Positions 1 through 9,540 of a stretch of DNA of 10,924 nucleotides are shown here, one piece after another. This DNA comes from Burkholderiales bacterium (lineage in GTDB: Bacteria > Pseudomonadota > Gammaproteobacteria > Burkholderiales > Casimicrobiaceae). The position numbers and the translations under genes were made by a program. Position 1 is the stretch's first letter, and each line of letters begins with the position of its first letter. The stretch covers positions 1-10,924 of the forward strand of contig JAITMH010000103.1 in NCBI GenBank assembly GCA_031277445.1, in the 5' to 3' direction. Under the pieces are notes generated by a model. The model worked only from the letters and a program-made list of their open reading frames with translations. It was not told where the DNA came from and made no database searches.

Positions 1-3000
1 GATACCCAACAGCATGTGCTCGTAGGCCGCCGGTTGCTTGCCCGCCTTGGTGGCGCGATCGTTTTCGTCAAGAATTTCCGAACGATCCACTTGTTCGCCC
101 GGAATGAAGCGCGTGTCACCCGCATCGTGTACCTGAACGCGACGCAACATCTGACGAACGATCACTTCAATATGTTTGTCGTTGATCTTCACGCCCTGAA
201 GACGATAAACGTCCTGCACTTCGTCGGTGATGTAACGCGCCAGCGCTTCCACGCCGAGCAGACGCAGAATATCGTGCGGATCCGCCGGGCCATCGACGAT
301 CATTTCGCCCTTGTTGACAACCTGACCATCGTGCGCCATCACGTGCTTGTCTTTCGGGATCAGGTATTCGTGCGGCACGTTGTCGAGATCGGTGATCACC
401 AACCGCTGTTTGCCCTTGGTGTCTTTACCGAAGGAAACGGTGCCGGTCACTTCGGCGAGCACACCGGCGTCTTTCGGCGAACGCGCTTCAAACAGTTCCG
501 CCACTCGCGGCAGACCGCCGGTGATGTCGCGTGTCTTCGACGTTTCTTGCGGAATCCGCGCCAGCACGTCGCCGACGTTGACGACTTGATCGTCTTTCAC
601 TGTGATGATGGAACCGAGTTGGAAGGTGATGTTCACCGGTTGGTCGGAACCTGCGAGGAAAATTTCTTCGCCACGCTCGTCCAGCAGTTTCACCTGCGGT
701 CGCACGCCTTTGGCGGCGCTGCTGACGCGACGTTTCGGGTCGATCACCACCAGCGTTGACAAGCCGGTCACGTCGTCCACTTGTTTGGCGACGGTCACGC
801 CTTCTTCGACGTTTTCGAATTTGATTCGACCACTGTATTCAGTGATGATCGGACGCGCCGTCGCGTCCCATTGCGCCAACGACTTGCCGACTCTGATCGC
901 TTCGCCGTCCTTGACCAGCAGTGTCGCACCATAAGGAATCTTGTGGCGCTCACGCTCGCGGCCATTGTCGTCGTGAATCGAAATTTCGCTGGAACGTGCG
1001 ATCACGATCAACGCGCCCTTGGTGTTGGTCACATACCGCATCTGCGCCGAAAAACGCACGGTTCCCACCGACTTCGCTTCGACGTGCGATGCTGCCGCTG
1101 TCCGCGATGCCGCGCCGCCGATGTGGAATGTCCGCATCGTCAACTGCGTTCCCGGTTCACCAATCGACTGCGCCGCAATCACGCCGACCGCTTCGCCGAC
1201 GTTCACCAGATGTCCACGCCCCAGATCGCGCCCATAACACTTCGCGCACAGTCCGTAGCGTGTGTCGCAAGTCAGCGGCGCCCGCACTTTAACTTCGTCG
1301 ATGCCCAGAAGTTCGATTTGTTCGACTTCTTCTTCGCTCAGCAAGGTTCCCGCTTCGTACAACGTCACCTGTGTTTCAGGATGCACCACATCGCTGGAAG
1401 TGACGCGCCCCAGAATACGATCACGCAACGGTTCGACCACTTCGCCGCCTTCGGTCAACGCTTTCAGCACCACTCCGTTACGCGAACCGCAATCGTGTTC
1501 GGTCACCACCAGGTCTTGCGTCACGTCAACCAGACGGCGCGTCAGGTATCCTGAGTTCGCTGTCTTCAACGCGGTGTCGGCCAGACCTTTACGAGCGCCG
1601 TGCGTCGAGATGAAGTATTGCAACACGTTCAAACCTTCGCGGAAATTCGCGGTGATCGGCGTTTCGATAATCGAACCGTCCGGACGCGCCATCAAACCCC
1701 GCATCCCGGCCAACTGGCGAATCTGCGCCGCCGAACCCCGTGCGCCCGAGTCGGCCATCATGTAGATCGCGTTGAACGAATCCTGAGTGACGGCCTTGCC
1801 TTCACGATCAACCACATCCATCTTCGACAACTGCGCCATCATCACCTTGGCGATATCGTCACCGGCGCGTCCCCAGATATCGACCACTTTGTTGTAGCGT
1901 TCGCCATGCGTGACCAGACCGGAAGTGTATTGCCGTTCGATTTCCTTAACCTCTTTTTCGGCGGCTTCAATGATTGTCTTTTTCTCTCCCGGCACCATCA
2001 TGTCGTCGGCGGCAAACGAAATGCCGCAACGGGTCGCCAGCGCGTAGCCGGACTGCATCAGTTTGTCGGCAAAAATCACCGTTTCGCGCAATCCGCACAA
2101 GCGGAAACTCATGTTGATGAGTTTTGAGATTTCTTTTTTCTTCAGCGGTTTGTTGAGCGCTGAAAACGGCATTCCGGTCGGCAGAATTTCCGACAACAGC
2201 GCCCGACCAACCGTCGTTTCGTAGCGCGTGATCCGTTCCTGCAACTCGTCGCCGTCCTTGACCGTTTCACGAAGGCGCACCGTCACTTTGGCGTGCAGTT
2301 CGACTTGCTTGGTATCGTAAGCGCGTGACAACTCGGCTTCATCGGCGAACAACATGCCTTCACCTCTGGCGCCGATTTTTTCGCGTGTCGCGTAATACAG
2401 GCCAAGCACGATGTCTTGCGACGGCACAATACACGGCTCGCCGTTCGACGGCAGCAACACGTTGTTCGACGCCAGCATCAACGTGCGGGCTTCCATCTGC
2501 GCTTCCAGCGACAACGGTACGTGCACCGCCATCTGGTCGCCGTCGAAGTCAGCGTTAAACGCGGTACACACCAGCGGATGCAACTGAATCGCCTTGCCCT
2601 CAATCAGCACCGGCTCGAACGCCTGAATCCCCAGACGGTGCAGCGTCGGCGCACGGTTGAGCAGAACAGGATGCTCACGAATCACTTCTTCCAGAATGTC
2701 CCAGACGATCGGTTCCTGATTTTCCACCATCTTCTTTGCCGCCTTGATCGTCGTGGCGCGTCCCATCATCTCCAGTCTGTTGAAGATGAACGGCTTGAAC
2801 AATTCGAGCGCCATCAGTTTCGGCAAACCGCATTGATGCAGCTTCAACTGCGGGCCGACAACAATCACCGAACGTCCCGAATAGTCAACGCGCTTACCGA
2901 GCAGGTTTTGACGGAAACGACCGCTCTTGCCCTTGATCATGTCGGCCAGCGATTTCAACGGACGCTTGTTCGCACCGGTCATCGCCTTGCCGCGACGGCC

Positions 3001-3927
3001 ATTGTCAAGCAACGAATCGACCGCCTCTTGCAGCATCCGCTTCTCGTTGCGCACAATGATGTCCGGCGCTTTCAGTTCGAGCAGCCGCTTCAATCGGTTG
3101 TTGCGGTTAATCACGCGGCGGTACAAATCATTCAAGTCCGACGTCGCAAAGCGGCCACCATCGAGCGGCACCAATGGCCGCAATTCGGGCGGCAACACCG
3201 GCAACACTTCGAGAACCATCCACTCCGGTTTGATTCCGGATTTAACGAACGCTTCAAGCACTTTCAGCCGCTTGGCGATCTTTTTGATCTTCGCTTCCGA
3301 GTTGGTCACGTCCAGTTCTTTGCGGAGACGATCGACTTCATTGGAAACGTTAAGCCCTTTCAGCAAGTCACGAACGCCTTCAGCGCCCATGCTGGCACGA
3401 AAGTCATCGCCGTACTGTTCGGTCTTGGACAAATAATCTTCTTCGGTCAGCAGTTGGCAACGGTTCAGCGGCGTCAGTCCCGGATCGGTCACCACATACG
3501 CTTCAAAATAAAGCACGCGCTCAATGTCGCGCAGCGCCATGTCGAGCACCATGCCCAGACGCGACGGCAGACTTTTCAAGAACCAGATGTGCGATACCGG
3601 ACTGGCCAATTCGATATGCCCCATCCGTTCGCGCCGCACTTTGGTCAGCGTCACTTCAACGCCGCATTTTTCACAAATCACGCCGCGATGCTTTAACCGC
3701 TTGTATTTGCCGCACAGACATTCGTAATCCTTCACCGGACCGAAAATCTTGGCGCAAAACAAACCGTCGCGCTCAGGTTTGAACGTCCGGTAATTGATCG
3801 TTTCCGGCTTTTTGACTTCGCCGTAAGACCAGGCGCGAATTTTTTCCGGTGAGGCCAGGCCCACCTTAATCGAATCAAACTCACCGTCCTGAGTTACTTG
3901 CTTGAATAAATCGAGAAGCGCTTTCAT
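1..3927 (-). CDS. rpoC: DNA-directed RNA polymerase subunit beta' (3' end cut off by the window edge)
   Basis: Beta' forms one pincer of RNA polymerase and carries the catalytic magnesium site. The window holds 1309 codons from the ATG at 3927 with no stop. It ends in EHMLLGI, so about 90-100 C-terminal residues are missing compared with the roughly 1400-residue E. coli protein. Residues seen: the N-terminal zinc site Cys70, Cys72, Cys85, Cys88; the catalytic NADFDGD motif with Asp460, Asp462, Asp464; the bridge-helix region ([17 protein letters not shown] and after); the second zinc site Cys813, Cys887, Cys894, Cys897; and the trigger-loop segment [16 protein letters not shown] near residues 922-938. 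The numbering follows E. coli to within one residue. A long stretch follows the trigger helix, as expected for the proteobacterial insertion there. The start has a GGAG about 7 nt upstream. The 92-nt gap after rpoB (3928-4019) has only a weak 6-bp hairpin (3948-3972), so co-transcription with rpoB is expected. No frameshift or intein is seen. Confidence 0.98.
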   Translation of the reverse strand, partial: MKALLDLFKQVTQDGEFDSIKVGLASPEKIRAWSYGEVKKPETINYRTFKPERDGLFCAKIFGPVKDYECLCGKYKRLKHRGVICEKCGVEVTLTKVRRERMGHIELASPVSHIWFLKSLPSRLGMVLDMALRDIERVLYFEAYVVTDPGLTPLNRCQLLTEEDYLSKTEQYGDDFRASMGAEGVRDLLKGLNVSNEVDRLRKELDVTNSEAKIKKIAKRLKVLEAFVKSGIKPEWMVLEVLPVLPPELRPLVPLDGGRFATSDLNDLYRRVINRNNRLKRLLELKAPDIIVRNEKRMLQEAVDSLLDNGRRGKAMTGANKRPLKSLADMIKGKSGRFRQNLLGKRVDYSGRSVIVVGPQLKLHQCGLPKLMALELFKPFIFNRLEMMGRATTIKAAKKMVENQEPIVWDILEEVIREHPVLLNRAPTLHRLGIQAFEPVLIEGKAIQLHPLVCTAFNADFDGDQMAVHVPLSLEAQMEARTLMLASNNVLLPSNGEPCIVPSQDIVLGLYYATREKIGARGEGMLFADEAELSRAYDTKQVELHAKVTVRLRETVKDGDELQERITRYETTVGRALLSEILPTGMPFSALNKPLKKKEISKLINMSFRLCGLRETVIFADKLMQSGYALATRCGISFAADDMMVPGEKKTIIEAAEKEVKEIERQYTSGLVTHGERYNKVVDIWGRAGDDIAKVMMAQLSKMDVVDREGKAVTQDSFNAIYMMADSGARGSAAQIRQLAGMRGLMARPDGSIIETPITANFREGLNVLQYFISTHGARKGLADTALKTANSGYLTRRLVDVTQDLVVTEHDCGSRNGVVLKALTEGGEVVEPLRDRILGRVTSSDVVHPETQVTLYEAGTLLSEEEVEQIELLGIDEVKVRAPLTCDTRYGLCAKCYGRDLGRGHLVNVGEAVGVIAAQSIGEPGTQLTMRTFHIGGAASRTAAASHVEAKSVGTVRFSAQMRYVTNTKGALIVIARSSEISIHDDNGRERERHKIPYGATLLVKDGEAIRVGKSLAQWDATARPIITEYSGRIKFENVEEGVTVAKQVDDVTGLSTLVVIDPKRRVSSAAKGVRPQVKLLDERGEEIFLAGSDQPVNITFQLGSIITVKDDQVVNVGDVLARIPQETSKTRDITGGLPRVAELFEARSPKDAGVLAEVTGTVSFGKDTKGKQRLVITDLDNVPHEYLIPKDKHVMAHDGQVVNKGEMIVDGPADPHDILRLLGVEALARYITDEVQDVYRLQGVKINDKHIEVIVRQMLRRVQVHDAGDTRFIPGEQVDRSEILDENDRATKAGKQPAAYEHMLLGI

Positions 3928-4019
3928 GCGTACTCCGTTTCTGTTGTGGCACTCATGTCATTCATCAATGCCGTCATAGCGAGATATCGTGTTGGATTTC
4001 CGTGGTTCGTTGTCTGATC

Positions 4020-7000
4020 TCAGGATTTCGTTTCCATATCGACATCAATCGCCAACGAGCGAATTTCCTTGACCAGCACATTGAACGATTCGGGCATTCC
4101 CGCTTCGATTTTGTGCTCACCTTTGACAATGCTTTCATAGACCTTGGTGCGGCCGCCCACGTCGTCCGACTTCACGGTCAACATTTCCTGCAACGTGTGC
4201 GACGCGCCATACGCTTCCAGCGCCCACACTTCCATTTCACCGAAACGCTGACCGCCGAACTGCGCTTTACCGCCCAACGGCTGCTGTGTCACCAGACTGT
4301 ACGGGCCGGTCGAACGGGCGTGCATCTTGTCGTCAACCAGGTGGTGCAGTTTCAGCATGTGCATGTAGCCGATGGTGACAGGCCGATCAAACGCATCGCC
4401 CGTGCGTCCGTCGTACAAAGTCTCCTGACCGGAACTCGGCAAGCCTGCCATTTCGAGCATGCGCTTGATCTCGCCCTCATTGGCGCCGTCGAACACCGGC
4501 GTCGCAAACGGAATGCCGCCGCACAGGTTGCCCGCCATCTCAAGAATTTCTTCGTCGGAAAACTTTTTAAGGTCTTCCGGCAGGCCGGACTTGCCGTAGA
4601 TTTCTTCGAGGTATTGGCGGACTTCTTTCGCCATCGTTTGCGCTTTCAGCATCCGGTTGATCTTTTGTCCCAGTTCCTTTGCCGCCCAGCCCAGATGCAC
4701 TTCGAGAATCTGGCCGATGTTCATCCGCGACGGCACCCCCAACGGATTCAGCACGATGTCCACCGGCGTTCCATCCGTCGTGTAGGGCATGTCTTCTATC
4801 GGAATGATCTTTGAGACAACACCTTTGTTGCCGTGACGACCGGCCATTTTGTCACCGGCCTGCAAGCGGCGTTTCACGGCAACATACACCTTCGCCATTT
4901 TCTGAACGCCCGGAGGCAATTCATCACCTTGCGTCAGCTTGCGTTTCTTGACTTCAAACGTTTCATCGAAACGCACACGCATCTGCGCCAGCGAATCCTT
5001 GATCGCTTCCATCTGCTGCGCCGTCGTTTCGTCGGCAAGACGGATGTCAAACCAGTCGTGACGCGGCACGTCTTCCAGATAGTCCGCCGCAATCACCGTC
5101 CCTTTGGCAATTCGCTTCGGGCCGCCATTAACTTTTTTGCCGATCAGAAGCCGTCCCAGTCGCGCAAACGCATCGTCTTCAACGATACGCAACTGATCGT
5201 TCAAATCGAGACGGTAATTTTTCAATTCGTGATCAATGATTTGTTGCGCCCGCGAATCACGCGCCAGCCCTTCGCGGGTGAACACCTGCACATCAATCAC
5301 CGTCCCCGCCATGCCGGACGGTACGCGCAGGCTGGTATCTTTAACGTCGGAGGCCTTCTCACCGAAGATCGCCCGCAACAGTTTTTCTTCCGGCGTCAAC
5401 TGCGTTTCGCCCTTCGGCGTCACTTTGCCGACGAGCACGTCGCCCGCTTCGACTTCGGCGCCGATGTTGACGATACCGGCCTCGTCGAGCCGCGACAACT
5501 GCCCTTCACCGAGCGACGGCACGTCGCGGGTGATTTCCTCTGCGCCGAGTTTGGTGTCACGCGCCACCACCGTCAATTCCTCGATGTGAATGGACGTATA
5601 GCGATCCTCCCCAACGATGCTCTCGTTAATCAGGATCGAGTCTTCGTAGTTGTAACCGTTCCAGGGCATGAAGGCGACCAGCATGTTCTGCCCGAGCGCC
5701 AACTCGCCCTTGTCGGTCGAAGCGCCGTCGGCAATCACGTCGCCGCGATGGATCATGTCGCCGACCCGAACCAGTGGGCGCTGATTGATGTTGGTGCTTT
5801 GATTGGAACGCTTGTATTTGACGAGGTTGTAAATATCGACGCCGACATCACCGGCCGCCGTTTCATCGTCGTTGGCACGCACCACGATTCGTGTCGCATC
5901 GACGTAATCGACACGACCGCCACGCGCCGCTTTCACCATGGTTCCCGAATCCAGCGCCGCCGTCCGCTCGATGCCGGTGCCGACCAGCGGTTTTTCCGGT
6001 CGCAAACAGGGAACCGCCTGACGCTGCATGTTTGAACCCATCAGTGCGCGGTTGGCGTCGTCGTGTTCAAGGAACGGGATTAACGCCGTCGCCACCGAAA
6101 CGATCTGCGATGGCGCAACGTCCATGTACTGCACTTTGTCCGCCGGTGACAGCATTGATTCACCATCAAGACGGCACGACACCAAATCTTCGGTCAGCCG
6201 CCCTTTCGCGTCCATCTCGGCGCTTGCCTGCGCGATCACATACTGACCTTCTTCAATCGCCGACAAGTATTCGATGTCGCGTGTTGCGACACTGTTGGTC
6301 ACTTTGCGATAAGGCGTTTCGAGAAAACCGTATTCGTTGGTGCGCGCATACAACGCCAGCGAATTGATCAAGCCGATGTTCGGACCTTCCGGCGTTTCAA
6401 TCGGACAAACGCGACCGTAATGCGTCGGATGCACGTCGCGCACTTCAAACCCTGCCCGCTCGCGTGTCAGACCGCCCGGTCCCAATGCCGACACGCGGCG
6501 CTTGTGCGTAATCTCTGACAGCGGATTGGTTTGATCCATGAACTGCGACAGTTGCGAAGAACCGAAAAATTCCTTGATCGCTGCCGAGATCGGTTTGGCG
6601 TTAATCAAATCGTGCGGCACCAGATTTTCACTCTCCGCCTGACCCAAGCGCTCTTTCACTGCACGCTCGACACGCACCAACCCGGAGCGGAACTGGTTTT
6701 CGGCAAGCTCGCCGACCGACCGCACACGACGGTTGCCCAGATGGTCGATGTCATCGACTTCACCGCGACCGTTGCGCAAATCGACGACGATCTTGATCAC
6801 CGCCACGATGTCTTCGTTGCTCAACGTTGTTGCGCCACCGACTTCGGCGCGACCGACCCGGCGGTTGAATTTCATCCGTCCCACCGACGACAAATCGTAG
6901 CGCTCATCGGAAAAGAACAGCCCTTTGAACAACGCTTCCACCGCTTCTTCCGTCGGCGGCTCGCCAGGACGCATCATCCGGTAAATCGCCACACGCGCCG

Positions 7001-8102
7001 CGTATTGATCGGGCGTGTCGTCGGTACGCAGCGTCTGCGAAATATATGCACCGCAGTCAAGTTCGTTGGTGAACAGCGTCTGAATCTCGGTGATTCCCGC
7101 TGTCGTCAGCTTGACCAACAGTTCCGGCGTGATTTCATCGTTGGCCTTGGCCAGCACTTCGCCCGTGCTCTGGTCAACCACATGCACGGCCAGCACCCGT
7201 CCGGTCACGTAATCTTCCGGCACTGCGATGGTCTTGACGCCGCTTTCCTGCAACTCGCGCACCGAACGAGCGGTGACGCGCTTGTCCTTCGGAACGACCA
7301 CTTGACCGTTCTTGCCAACGATGTCGAACGTTGCCAGTTCGCCTTTCAGCCGGTCGGCAATCAACGCCATCTGATAACCCGTCGCCGACAAATGGAACGT
7401 GTCGAACTCGAAGAACTCGCGCAAAATCGTTTCCGCCGTATAACCGATGGCTTTCCGCAGAATCGTCACCGGCATCTTGCGGCGGCGGTCCACGCGGAAG
7501 AACAAAACGTCCTTCGGATCAAATTCAAGATCGAGCCAGGAACCGCGATACGGAATCACCCGCGCCGAAAACAGCAGCTTGCCCGAACTGTGCGTTTTGC
7601 CGCGATCGTGCTCGAAAAACACGCCCGGCGAACGGTGCAACTGCGACACGATCACGCGCTCGGTGCCATTGATGACGAACGAGCCGTTTTCGGTCATGAG
7701 CGGAATCTCGCCCATGTAAACTTCCTGTTCCTTCACTTCCCGTATCTTCGGCGTTGCCGAATCCTTGTCCATCAACACCAGCCGGACGCGGGCACGCAGC
7801 GCCGAACAATACGTCAAACCGCGCTGTTGGCACTCGATCACATCAAAAGCAGGCGACTGCAACGAATACGAAACGTATTCAAGCCGCGCATTTCCGGAGT
7901 GACTCGCAATCGGGAACACCGACTCAAAAGCCAGTTGCAATCCTTGTGATTTGCGTTTGCCCTCAGGCATGTTCTGCTGCAAAAACGACCGGTAGGAATC
8001 AAGCTGCGTTTCCAGAAGAAACGGAACGGTAAGAACGGTGCCGCGCTTGGCAAAACTTTTACGGATACGTTTCTTTTCCGCGAAGGAATAATTTTTAACC
8101 AT
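4020..8102 (-). CDS. rpoB: DNA-directed RNA polymerase subunit beta
   Basis: Beta is the second large catalytic-core subunit of RNA polymerase and the rifampicin target. From the ATG at 8102 it is 1360 residues (E. coli 1342) and ends in [22 protein letters not shown], as the family does. An upstream in-frame ATG at 8177 would add 25 unrelated residues. I rejected it because [20 protein letters not shown] matches the usual N-terminus and a GGAGAGG lies 2 nt before the 8102 ATG. Motifs: [20 protein letters not shown]; the rifampicin region [16 protein letters not shown] followed by [13 protein letters not shown], with Asp523, His533 and Ser538 equivalent to E. coli 516, 526 and 531, all wild type; [17 protein letters not shown]; the [13 protein letters not shown] segment; and [12 protein letters not shown], which holds the conserved active-site lysines. 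Thr525 replaces E. coli Asn518; I recall this as usual in betaproteobacteria and not a resistance change. No insertion, frameshift or intein is seen. Confidence 0.99.
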   Translation of the reverse strand: MVKNYSFAEKKRIRKSFAKRGTVLTVPFLLETQLDSYRSFLQQNMPEGKRKSQGLQLAFESVFPIASHSGNARLEYVSYSLQSPAFDVIECQQRGLTYCSALRARVRLVLMDKDSATPKIREVKEQEVYMGEIPLMTENGSFVINGTERVIVSQLHRSPGVFFEHDRGKTHSSGKLLFSARVIPYRGSWLDLEFDPKDVLFFRVDRRRKMPVTILRKAIGYTAETILREFFEFDTFHLSATGYQMALIADRLKGELATFDIVGKNGQVVVPKDKRVTARSVRELQESGVKTIAVPEDYVTGRVLAVHVVDQSTGEVLAKANDEITPELLVKLTTAGITEIQTLFTNELDCGAYISQTLRTDDTPDQYAARVAIYRMMRPGEPPTEEAVEALFKGLFFSDERYDLSSVGRMKFNRRVGRAEVGGATTLSNEDIVAVIKIVVDLRNGRGEVDDIDHLGNRRVRSVGELAENQFRSGLVRVERAVKERLGQAESENLVPHDLINAKPISAAIKEFFGSSQLSQFMDQTNPLSEITHKRRVSALGPGGLTRERAGFEVRDVHPTHYGRVCPIETPEGPNIGLINSLALYARTNEYGFLETPYRKVTNSVATRDIEYLSAIEEGQYVIAQASAEMDAKGRLTEDLVSCRLDGESMLSPADKVQYMDVAPSQIVSVATALIPFLEHDDANRALMGSNMQRQAVPCLRPEKPLVGTGIERTAALDSGTMVKAARGGRVDYVDATRIVVRANDDETAAGDVGVDIYNLVKYKRSNQSTNINQRPLVRVGDMIHRGDVIADGASTDKGELALGQNMLVAFMPWNGYNYEDSILINESIVGEDRYTSIHIEELTVVARDTKLGAEEITRDVPSLGEGQLSRLDEAGIVNIGAEVEAGDVLVGKVTPKGETQLTPEEKLLRAIFGEKASDVKDTSLRVPSGMAGTVIDVQVFTREGLARDSRAQQIIDHELKNYRLDLNDQLRIVEDDAFARLGRLLIGKKVNGGPKRIAKGTVIAADYLEDVPRHDWFDIRLADETTAQQMEAIKDSLAQMRVRFDETFEVKKRKLTQGDELPPGVQKMAKVYVAVKRRLQAGDKMAGRHGNKGVVSKIIPIEDMPYTTDGTPVDIVLNPLGVPSRMNIGQILEVHLGWAAKELGQKINRMLKAQTMAKEVRQYLEEIYGKSGLPEDLKKFSDEEILEMAGNLCGGIPFATPVFDGANEGEIKRMLEMAGLPSSGQETLYDGRTGDAFDRPVTIGYMHMLKLHHLVDDKMHARSTGPYSLVTQQPLGGKAQFGGQRFGEMEVWALEAYGASHTLQEMLTVKSDDVGGRTKVYESIVKGEHKIEAGMPESFNVLVKEIRSLAIDVDMETKS

Positions 8103-8104
8103 AA

Positions 8105-8111
8105 CCTCTCC
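8105..8111 (-). promoter_or_regulatory. rpoB ribosome binding site that fixes the start
   Basis: The minus strand reads GGAGAGG, then TT, then ATG at 8102. This strong Shine-Dalgarno match supports the 8102 start over the in-frame ATG at 8177, which would also put this site inside the coding region. A perfect 7-bp stem-loop (8121-8139) sits just upstream. Confidence 0.85.
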
Positions 8112-8120
8112 GATGAACGA

Positions 8121-8139
8121 GCGCTTCGACCGGAAGCGC
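8121..8139 (-). promoter_or_regulatory. perfect stem-loop upstream of the rpoB ribosome binding site
   Basis: GCGCTTC (8121-8127) and GAAGCGC (8133-8139) form a perfect 7-bp stem with a 5-nt loop, ending 9 nt before the GGAGAGG. On the minus strand the 9-mer CGAAGCGCT occurs as the distal arm here (8120-8128) and again upstream at 8213-8221. The middle GCGCTTC could therefore pair with either copy. A role in rpoB translation or mRNA stability is possible but not shown. Confidence 0.45.
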
Positions 8140-8363
8140 CCGACGGTCATCGACTGAACGCACGAAACATTCCCCACACGATACGCTCACGGGTGGCGTC
8201 GTGTTTCAGAAAAGCGCTTCGTGCGCCGAGGCTTGGTGGTTGGCCTCTACCAACCGCTGGCGGACGGCGACGGTTTTTGTCGCCCGACCAGGCCTGTCTT
8301 CTCCAGTCGTTTCAGAAGACGAAAAAAAGCAGACTGATTGACAATGAAACCACCCGTTTGAAA

Positions 8364-8394
8364 CCGGGATTCGCTTCGCTCATCCCAGCCTACG
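8364..8394 (-). repeat. REP-like extragenic palindrome
   Basis: The minus strand reads CGTAGGC, then TGGGATGAGCGAAGCG, then AATCCCGG. GGGAT (8382-8386 on the plus strand as ATCCC) pairs with ATCCC (8366-8370) around a GAGCGAAGCGA centre. From memory, the pattern GTAGG-TGGG-TGAGCG-AGCGA-CCCA is a widespread intergenic repeat family in beta- and gammaproteobacteria. The family assignment rests on that recollection. The plus-strand core GCTTCGC (8373-8379) also appears in two hairpins of the rplA-rplJ spacer. Confidence 0.5.
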
Positions 8395-8440
8395 GTTTTA
8401 CGGTTCCACAATCCGCTTTTTTGCACCCTCTGTCTTTACT

Positions 8441-8473
8441 CCCCCCTCCCCCACCCTGCCCCGCCCTGCCCCC
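8441..8473 (-). other. G-run tract, potential RNA G-quadruplex
   Basis: Read on the transcribed (minus) strand, this stretch has G runs of 5, 3, 4, 3, 5 and 6, separated by CA, C, CA, T and A. Four runs of three or more G with loops of one or two bases is a very strong G-quadruplex pattern, and here there are six runs. The first G5 run (8469-8473) can alternatively pair with C5 at 8482-8486 in an 8-bp hairpin. A second C5 lies at 8503-8507. The tract also contains an imperfect 10-bp tandem (8454-8463 and 8464-8473, 9 of 10 identical). The sequence is certain; folding and function are inference. Confidence 0.7.
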
Positions 8474-8502
8474 TTTTCAAAGGGGGTGCCGCCGAAGGCG
8501 GC
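8469..8502 (-). repeat. pair of adjacent GC-rich palindromes
   Basis: Two inverted repeats lie one base apart. The first is CCCCCTTT/AAAGGGGG with a 2-nt centre (8469-8486). The second is GCCGCC/GGCGGC with a 3-nt loop (8488-8502), directly flanked by another run of five G on the plus strand (8503-8507). The layout resembles short repeated extragenic palindromes that recur in many bacterial genomes. Only one copy is in this window, so repeat status is not proven. Confidence 0.5.
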
Positions 8503-8517
8503 GGGGGTTTGCTGGGC

Positions 8518-8550
8518 GACAAAAGCCGGCGAATCATCACCGGCTTTGTC
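8518..8550 (-). terminator. attenuator-like hairpin just after rplL
   Basis: On the minus strand the arm GACAAAGCCGG pairs with CCGGCTTTTGTC (one bulged base) across a 10-nt loop, starting 16 nt after the rplL stop. The 3' arm contains four T but no longer U tract follows. It is better read as a weak or partial terminator than a full one, because rpoB must be transcribed through it. Its position matches the partial terminator known between rplL and rpoB in E. coli, which sets the lower rpoBC transcription relative to the ribosomal genes. It could instead be a processing or mRNA-stabilising stem. Confidence 0.6.
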
Positions 8551-8566
8551 TTTCTTCCAAAATCGC

Positions 8567-8944
8567 TTACTTGACTTCGACTTTGGCGCCTGCGTCTTCC
8601 AGTTTCTTCTTGGCAGCTTCGGCGTCGGCCTTCGCAACCGCTTCCTTGACCGGTTTCGGCGCACCGTCAACCAGGTCTTTGGCTTCCTTGAGACCCAGGC
8701 CGGTGAGTTCACGCACCGCCTTGATCACATTCACCTTGTTTTCACCGACAGCCGCCAGTATCACGGTGAATTCGGTTTGCTCCTCGGCTGCCGCTGCCGG
8801 CGCACCGCCACCAGCCGGCGCCGCCACGGCCACTGCCGCCGCTGCGGACACACCGAATTTTTCTTCCATCGCCTTGATCAGTTCGGAAAGCTCCAGAACG
8901 GACATAGACGCAATTTTGTCGAGAATTTCGTTTTGAACAGACAT
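8567..8944 (-). CDS. rplL: 50S ribosomal protein L7/L12
   Basis: L7/L12 forms the flexible multi-copy stalk of the large subunit that recruits and stimulates translation GTPases (EF-Tu, EF-G, IF2). It is 125 residues, near the family norm of about 120-125. Seen in order: an N-terminal dimerisation and L10-binding helix pair (about 1-32, [20 protein letters not shown]), an Ala/Gly/Pro-rich hinge (about 33-53), and the globular C-terminal domain (about 56-125) with [20 protein letters not shown] and [12 protein letters not shown], the factor-binding surface. The ATG at 8944 has AGGAG about 6 nt upstream. It lies 67 nt after rplJ, its binding partner. Its mRNA end is followed at once by the attenuator-like hairpin, which would help make L7/L12 more abundant than beta and beta'. 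Confidence 0.99.
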   Translation of the reverse strand: MSVQNEILDKIASMSVLELSELIKAMEEKFGVSAAAAVAVAAPAGGGAPAAAAEEQTEFTVILAAVGENKVNVIKAVRELTGLGLKEAKDLVDGAPKPVKEAVAKADAEAAKKKLEDAGAKVEVK

Positions 8945-9011
8945 GTAAAACTCCTGAAACGTTGATCTGAATAATAAAAATGTTTAAGCCGCGAAAAGAA
9001 ACGCTTAACGG

Positions 9012-9530
9012 TTACGCCGCTTTGGCGTCACATACTGCTGCCAATGTCCGCACGAACTTGCCCGGCACTTCGTTCAGCGTCCGGACAAACTTGGCGACCG
9101 GCGCCTGCATCGTGCCCATGAGTTTGGCGATGAGTTCGTCACGCGACGGCAACGCGGCCAGCGCAGCGACTTCCTGCACCGACATCATTTGCCCCGGCAT
9201 CGCGCCGCCGACCACGACGAATTTGTCGTTGCCTTTGGCGAAATCGCTCAACACCTTGGCCGCCGCCACCGGATCACTGCTGATCCCGTACGTCAACGGC
9301 CCGCTCATCTTCTCGGACAACGCGGCAAACGGCGTATCGGCCACAGCACGCCGAACCAGCGTGTTCTTCAGCACTTTGAAGTACACACCGGACTCACGCG
9401 CCTTGGCGCGCAGCTTGGTCATATCGCCGACGCTCACTCCGCGGTTTTCCGCCAGAATGATGGTCTGCGCTTTTTCCACCTGCGCTGACACTTCCGCGAC
9501 CACTGCTTGTTTTTGCTCAAGATTAAGCAA
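9012..9530 (-). CDS. rplJ: 50S ribosomal protein L10
   Basis: L10 anchors the L7/L12 dimers to 23S rRNA at the stalk base and, with L12, represses its own mRNA. It is 172 residues (E. coli 165). The start is a TTG at 9530. An in-frame TAA lies five codons upstream (9543-9545) and no ATG or GTG occurs between, so TTG is the only sensible start. GAGGTGG sits just before it, and the resulting N-terminus [18 protein letters not shown] aligns with the usual MALNLQDKQAIVAEVSE. The RNA-binding globular domain covers about residues 1-130, with [12 protein letters not shown] and [13 protein letters not shown]. The C-terminal L12-binding helix region contains KFVRTL twice (147-152 and 158-163), one segment more than E. 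coli L10 as I recall it. The upstream spacer carries the expected autoregulatory leader. Confidence 0.98.
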   Translation of the reverse strand: MLNLEQKQAVVAEVSAQVEKAQTIILAENRGVSVGDMTKLRAKARESGVYFKVLKNTLVRRAVADTPFAALSEKMSGPLTYGISSDPVAAAKVLSDFAKGNDKFVVVGGAMPGQMMSVQEVAALAALPSRDELIAKLMGTMQAPVAKFVRTLNEVPGKFVRTLAAVCDAKAA

Positions 9531-9540
9531 GGTCCACCTC
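9528..9540 (-). promoter_or_regulatory. rplJ ribosome binding site and TTG start
   Basis: The minus strand reads GAGGTGG (9534-9540), ACC, then TTG (9528-9530). The in-frame TAA at 9543-9545 rules out a longer protein. The next in-frame ATG lies deep inside the conserved domain. A non-ATG start on a highly expressed ribosomal gene may lower initiation efficiency or sensitise it to feedback; that part is inference. Confidence 0.8.

Larger units (their letters stand above)
8103..8566 (-). other. rplL-rpoB intergenic leader, 464 nt, no gene
   Basis: No protein or RNA gene is recognisable here. In transcription order it holds: an attenuator-like hairpin (8518-8550); a 6-bp GC hairpin with loop TTC (8488-8502); a C5/G5 hairpin (8469-8486); a tract of six G runs (8441-8473); a REP-like palindrome (about 8364-8394); a 7-bp stem with an 11-nt loop (8296-8320); a 6-bp stem GGCGAC/GTCGCC (8266-8284); a 6-bp stem GGTTGG/CCAACC (8238-8255); a bulged stem (8176-8204); and a 7-bp stem (8121-8139). 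From general knowledge, the E. coli rplL-rpoB spacer is also long (about 320 nt) and carries a partial terminator and an RNase III processing site. A control and processing role is therefore likely here, but the structures are read by eye and not folded computationally. Confidence 0.8.

Noticed and set aside
3948..3972. Hairpin in the rpoB-rpoC spacer
   Set aside because: Only six pairs with one wobble and a 13-nt loop, and no U tract. It is not distinguishable from chance.
6489..6536. Possible rifampicin resistance in RpoB
   Set aside because: The key residues equivalent to E. coli Asp516, His526 and Ser531 are all wild type. The Asn518-to-Thr difference looks like lineage variation.
6531..7949. 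Long plus-strand open frame of 472 codons, and similar ones across 16-6035
   Set aside because: They lie exactly antisense to rpoB and rpoC, have compositions rich in His/Arg/Gln/Val typical of reverse-strand reading of GC-rich genes, and show no recognisable domain.
8103..8177. Longer RpoB starting at the ATG at 8177
   Set aside because: The 25 extra residues match nothing in the family, and the strong ribosome binding site and canonical N-terminus point to 8102.
8296..8320. Intrinsic terminator for the rpoB leader (GTCTTCT/AGAAGAC stem next to a run of seven A)
   Set aside because: The A run is on the plus-strand 3' side. On the transcribed strand the U run precedes the stem, so it is not in terminator order, and no plus-strand gene exists for it to end.
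8398..8712. Minus-strand open frame of 104 codons overlapping the end of rplL
   Set aside because: It is an out-of-frame shadow of rplL that runs into the repeat-rich spacer, and it has no family resemblance.
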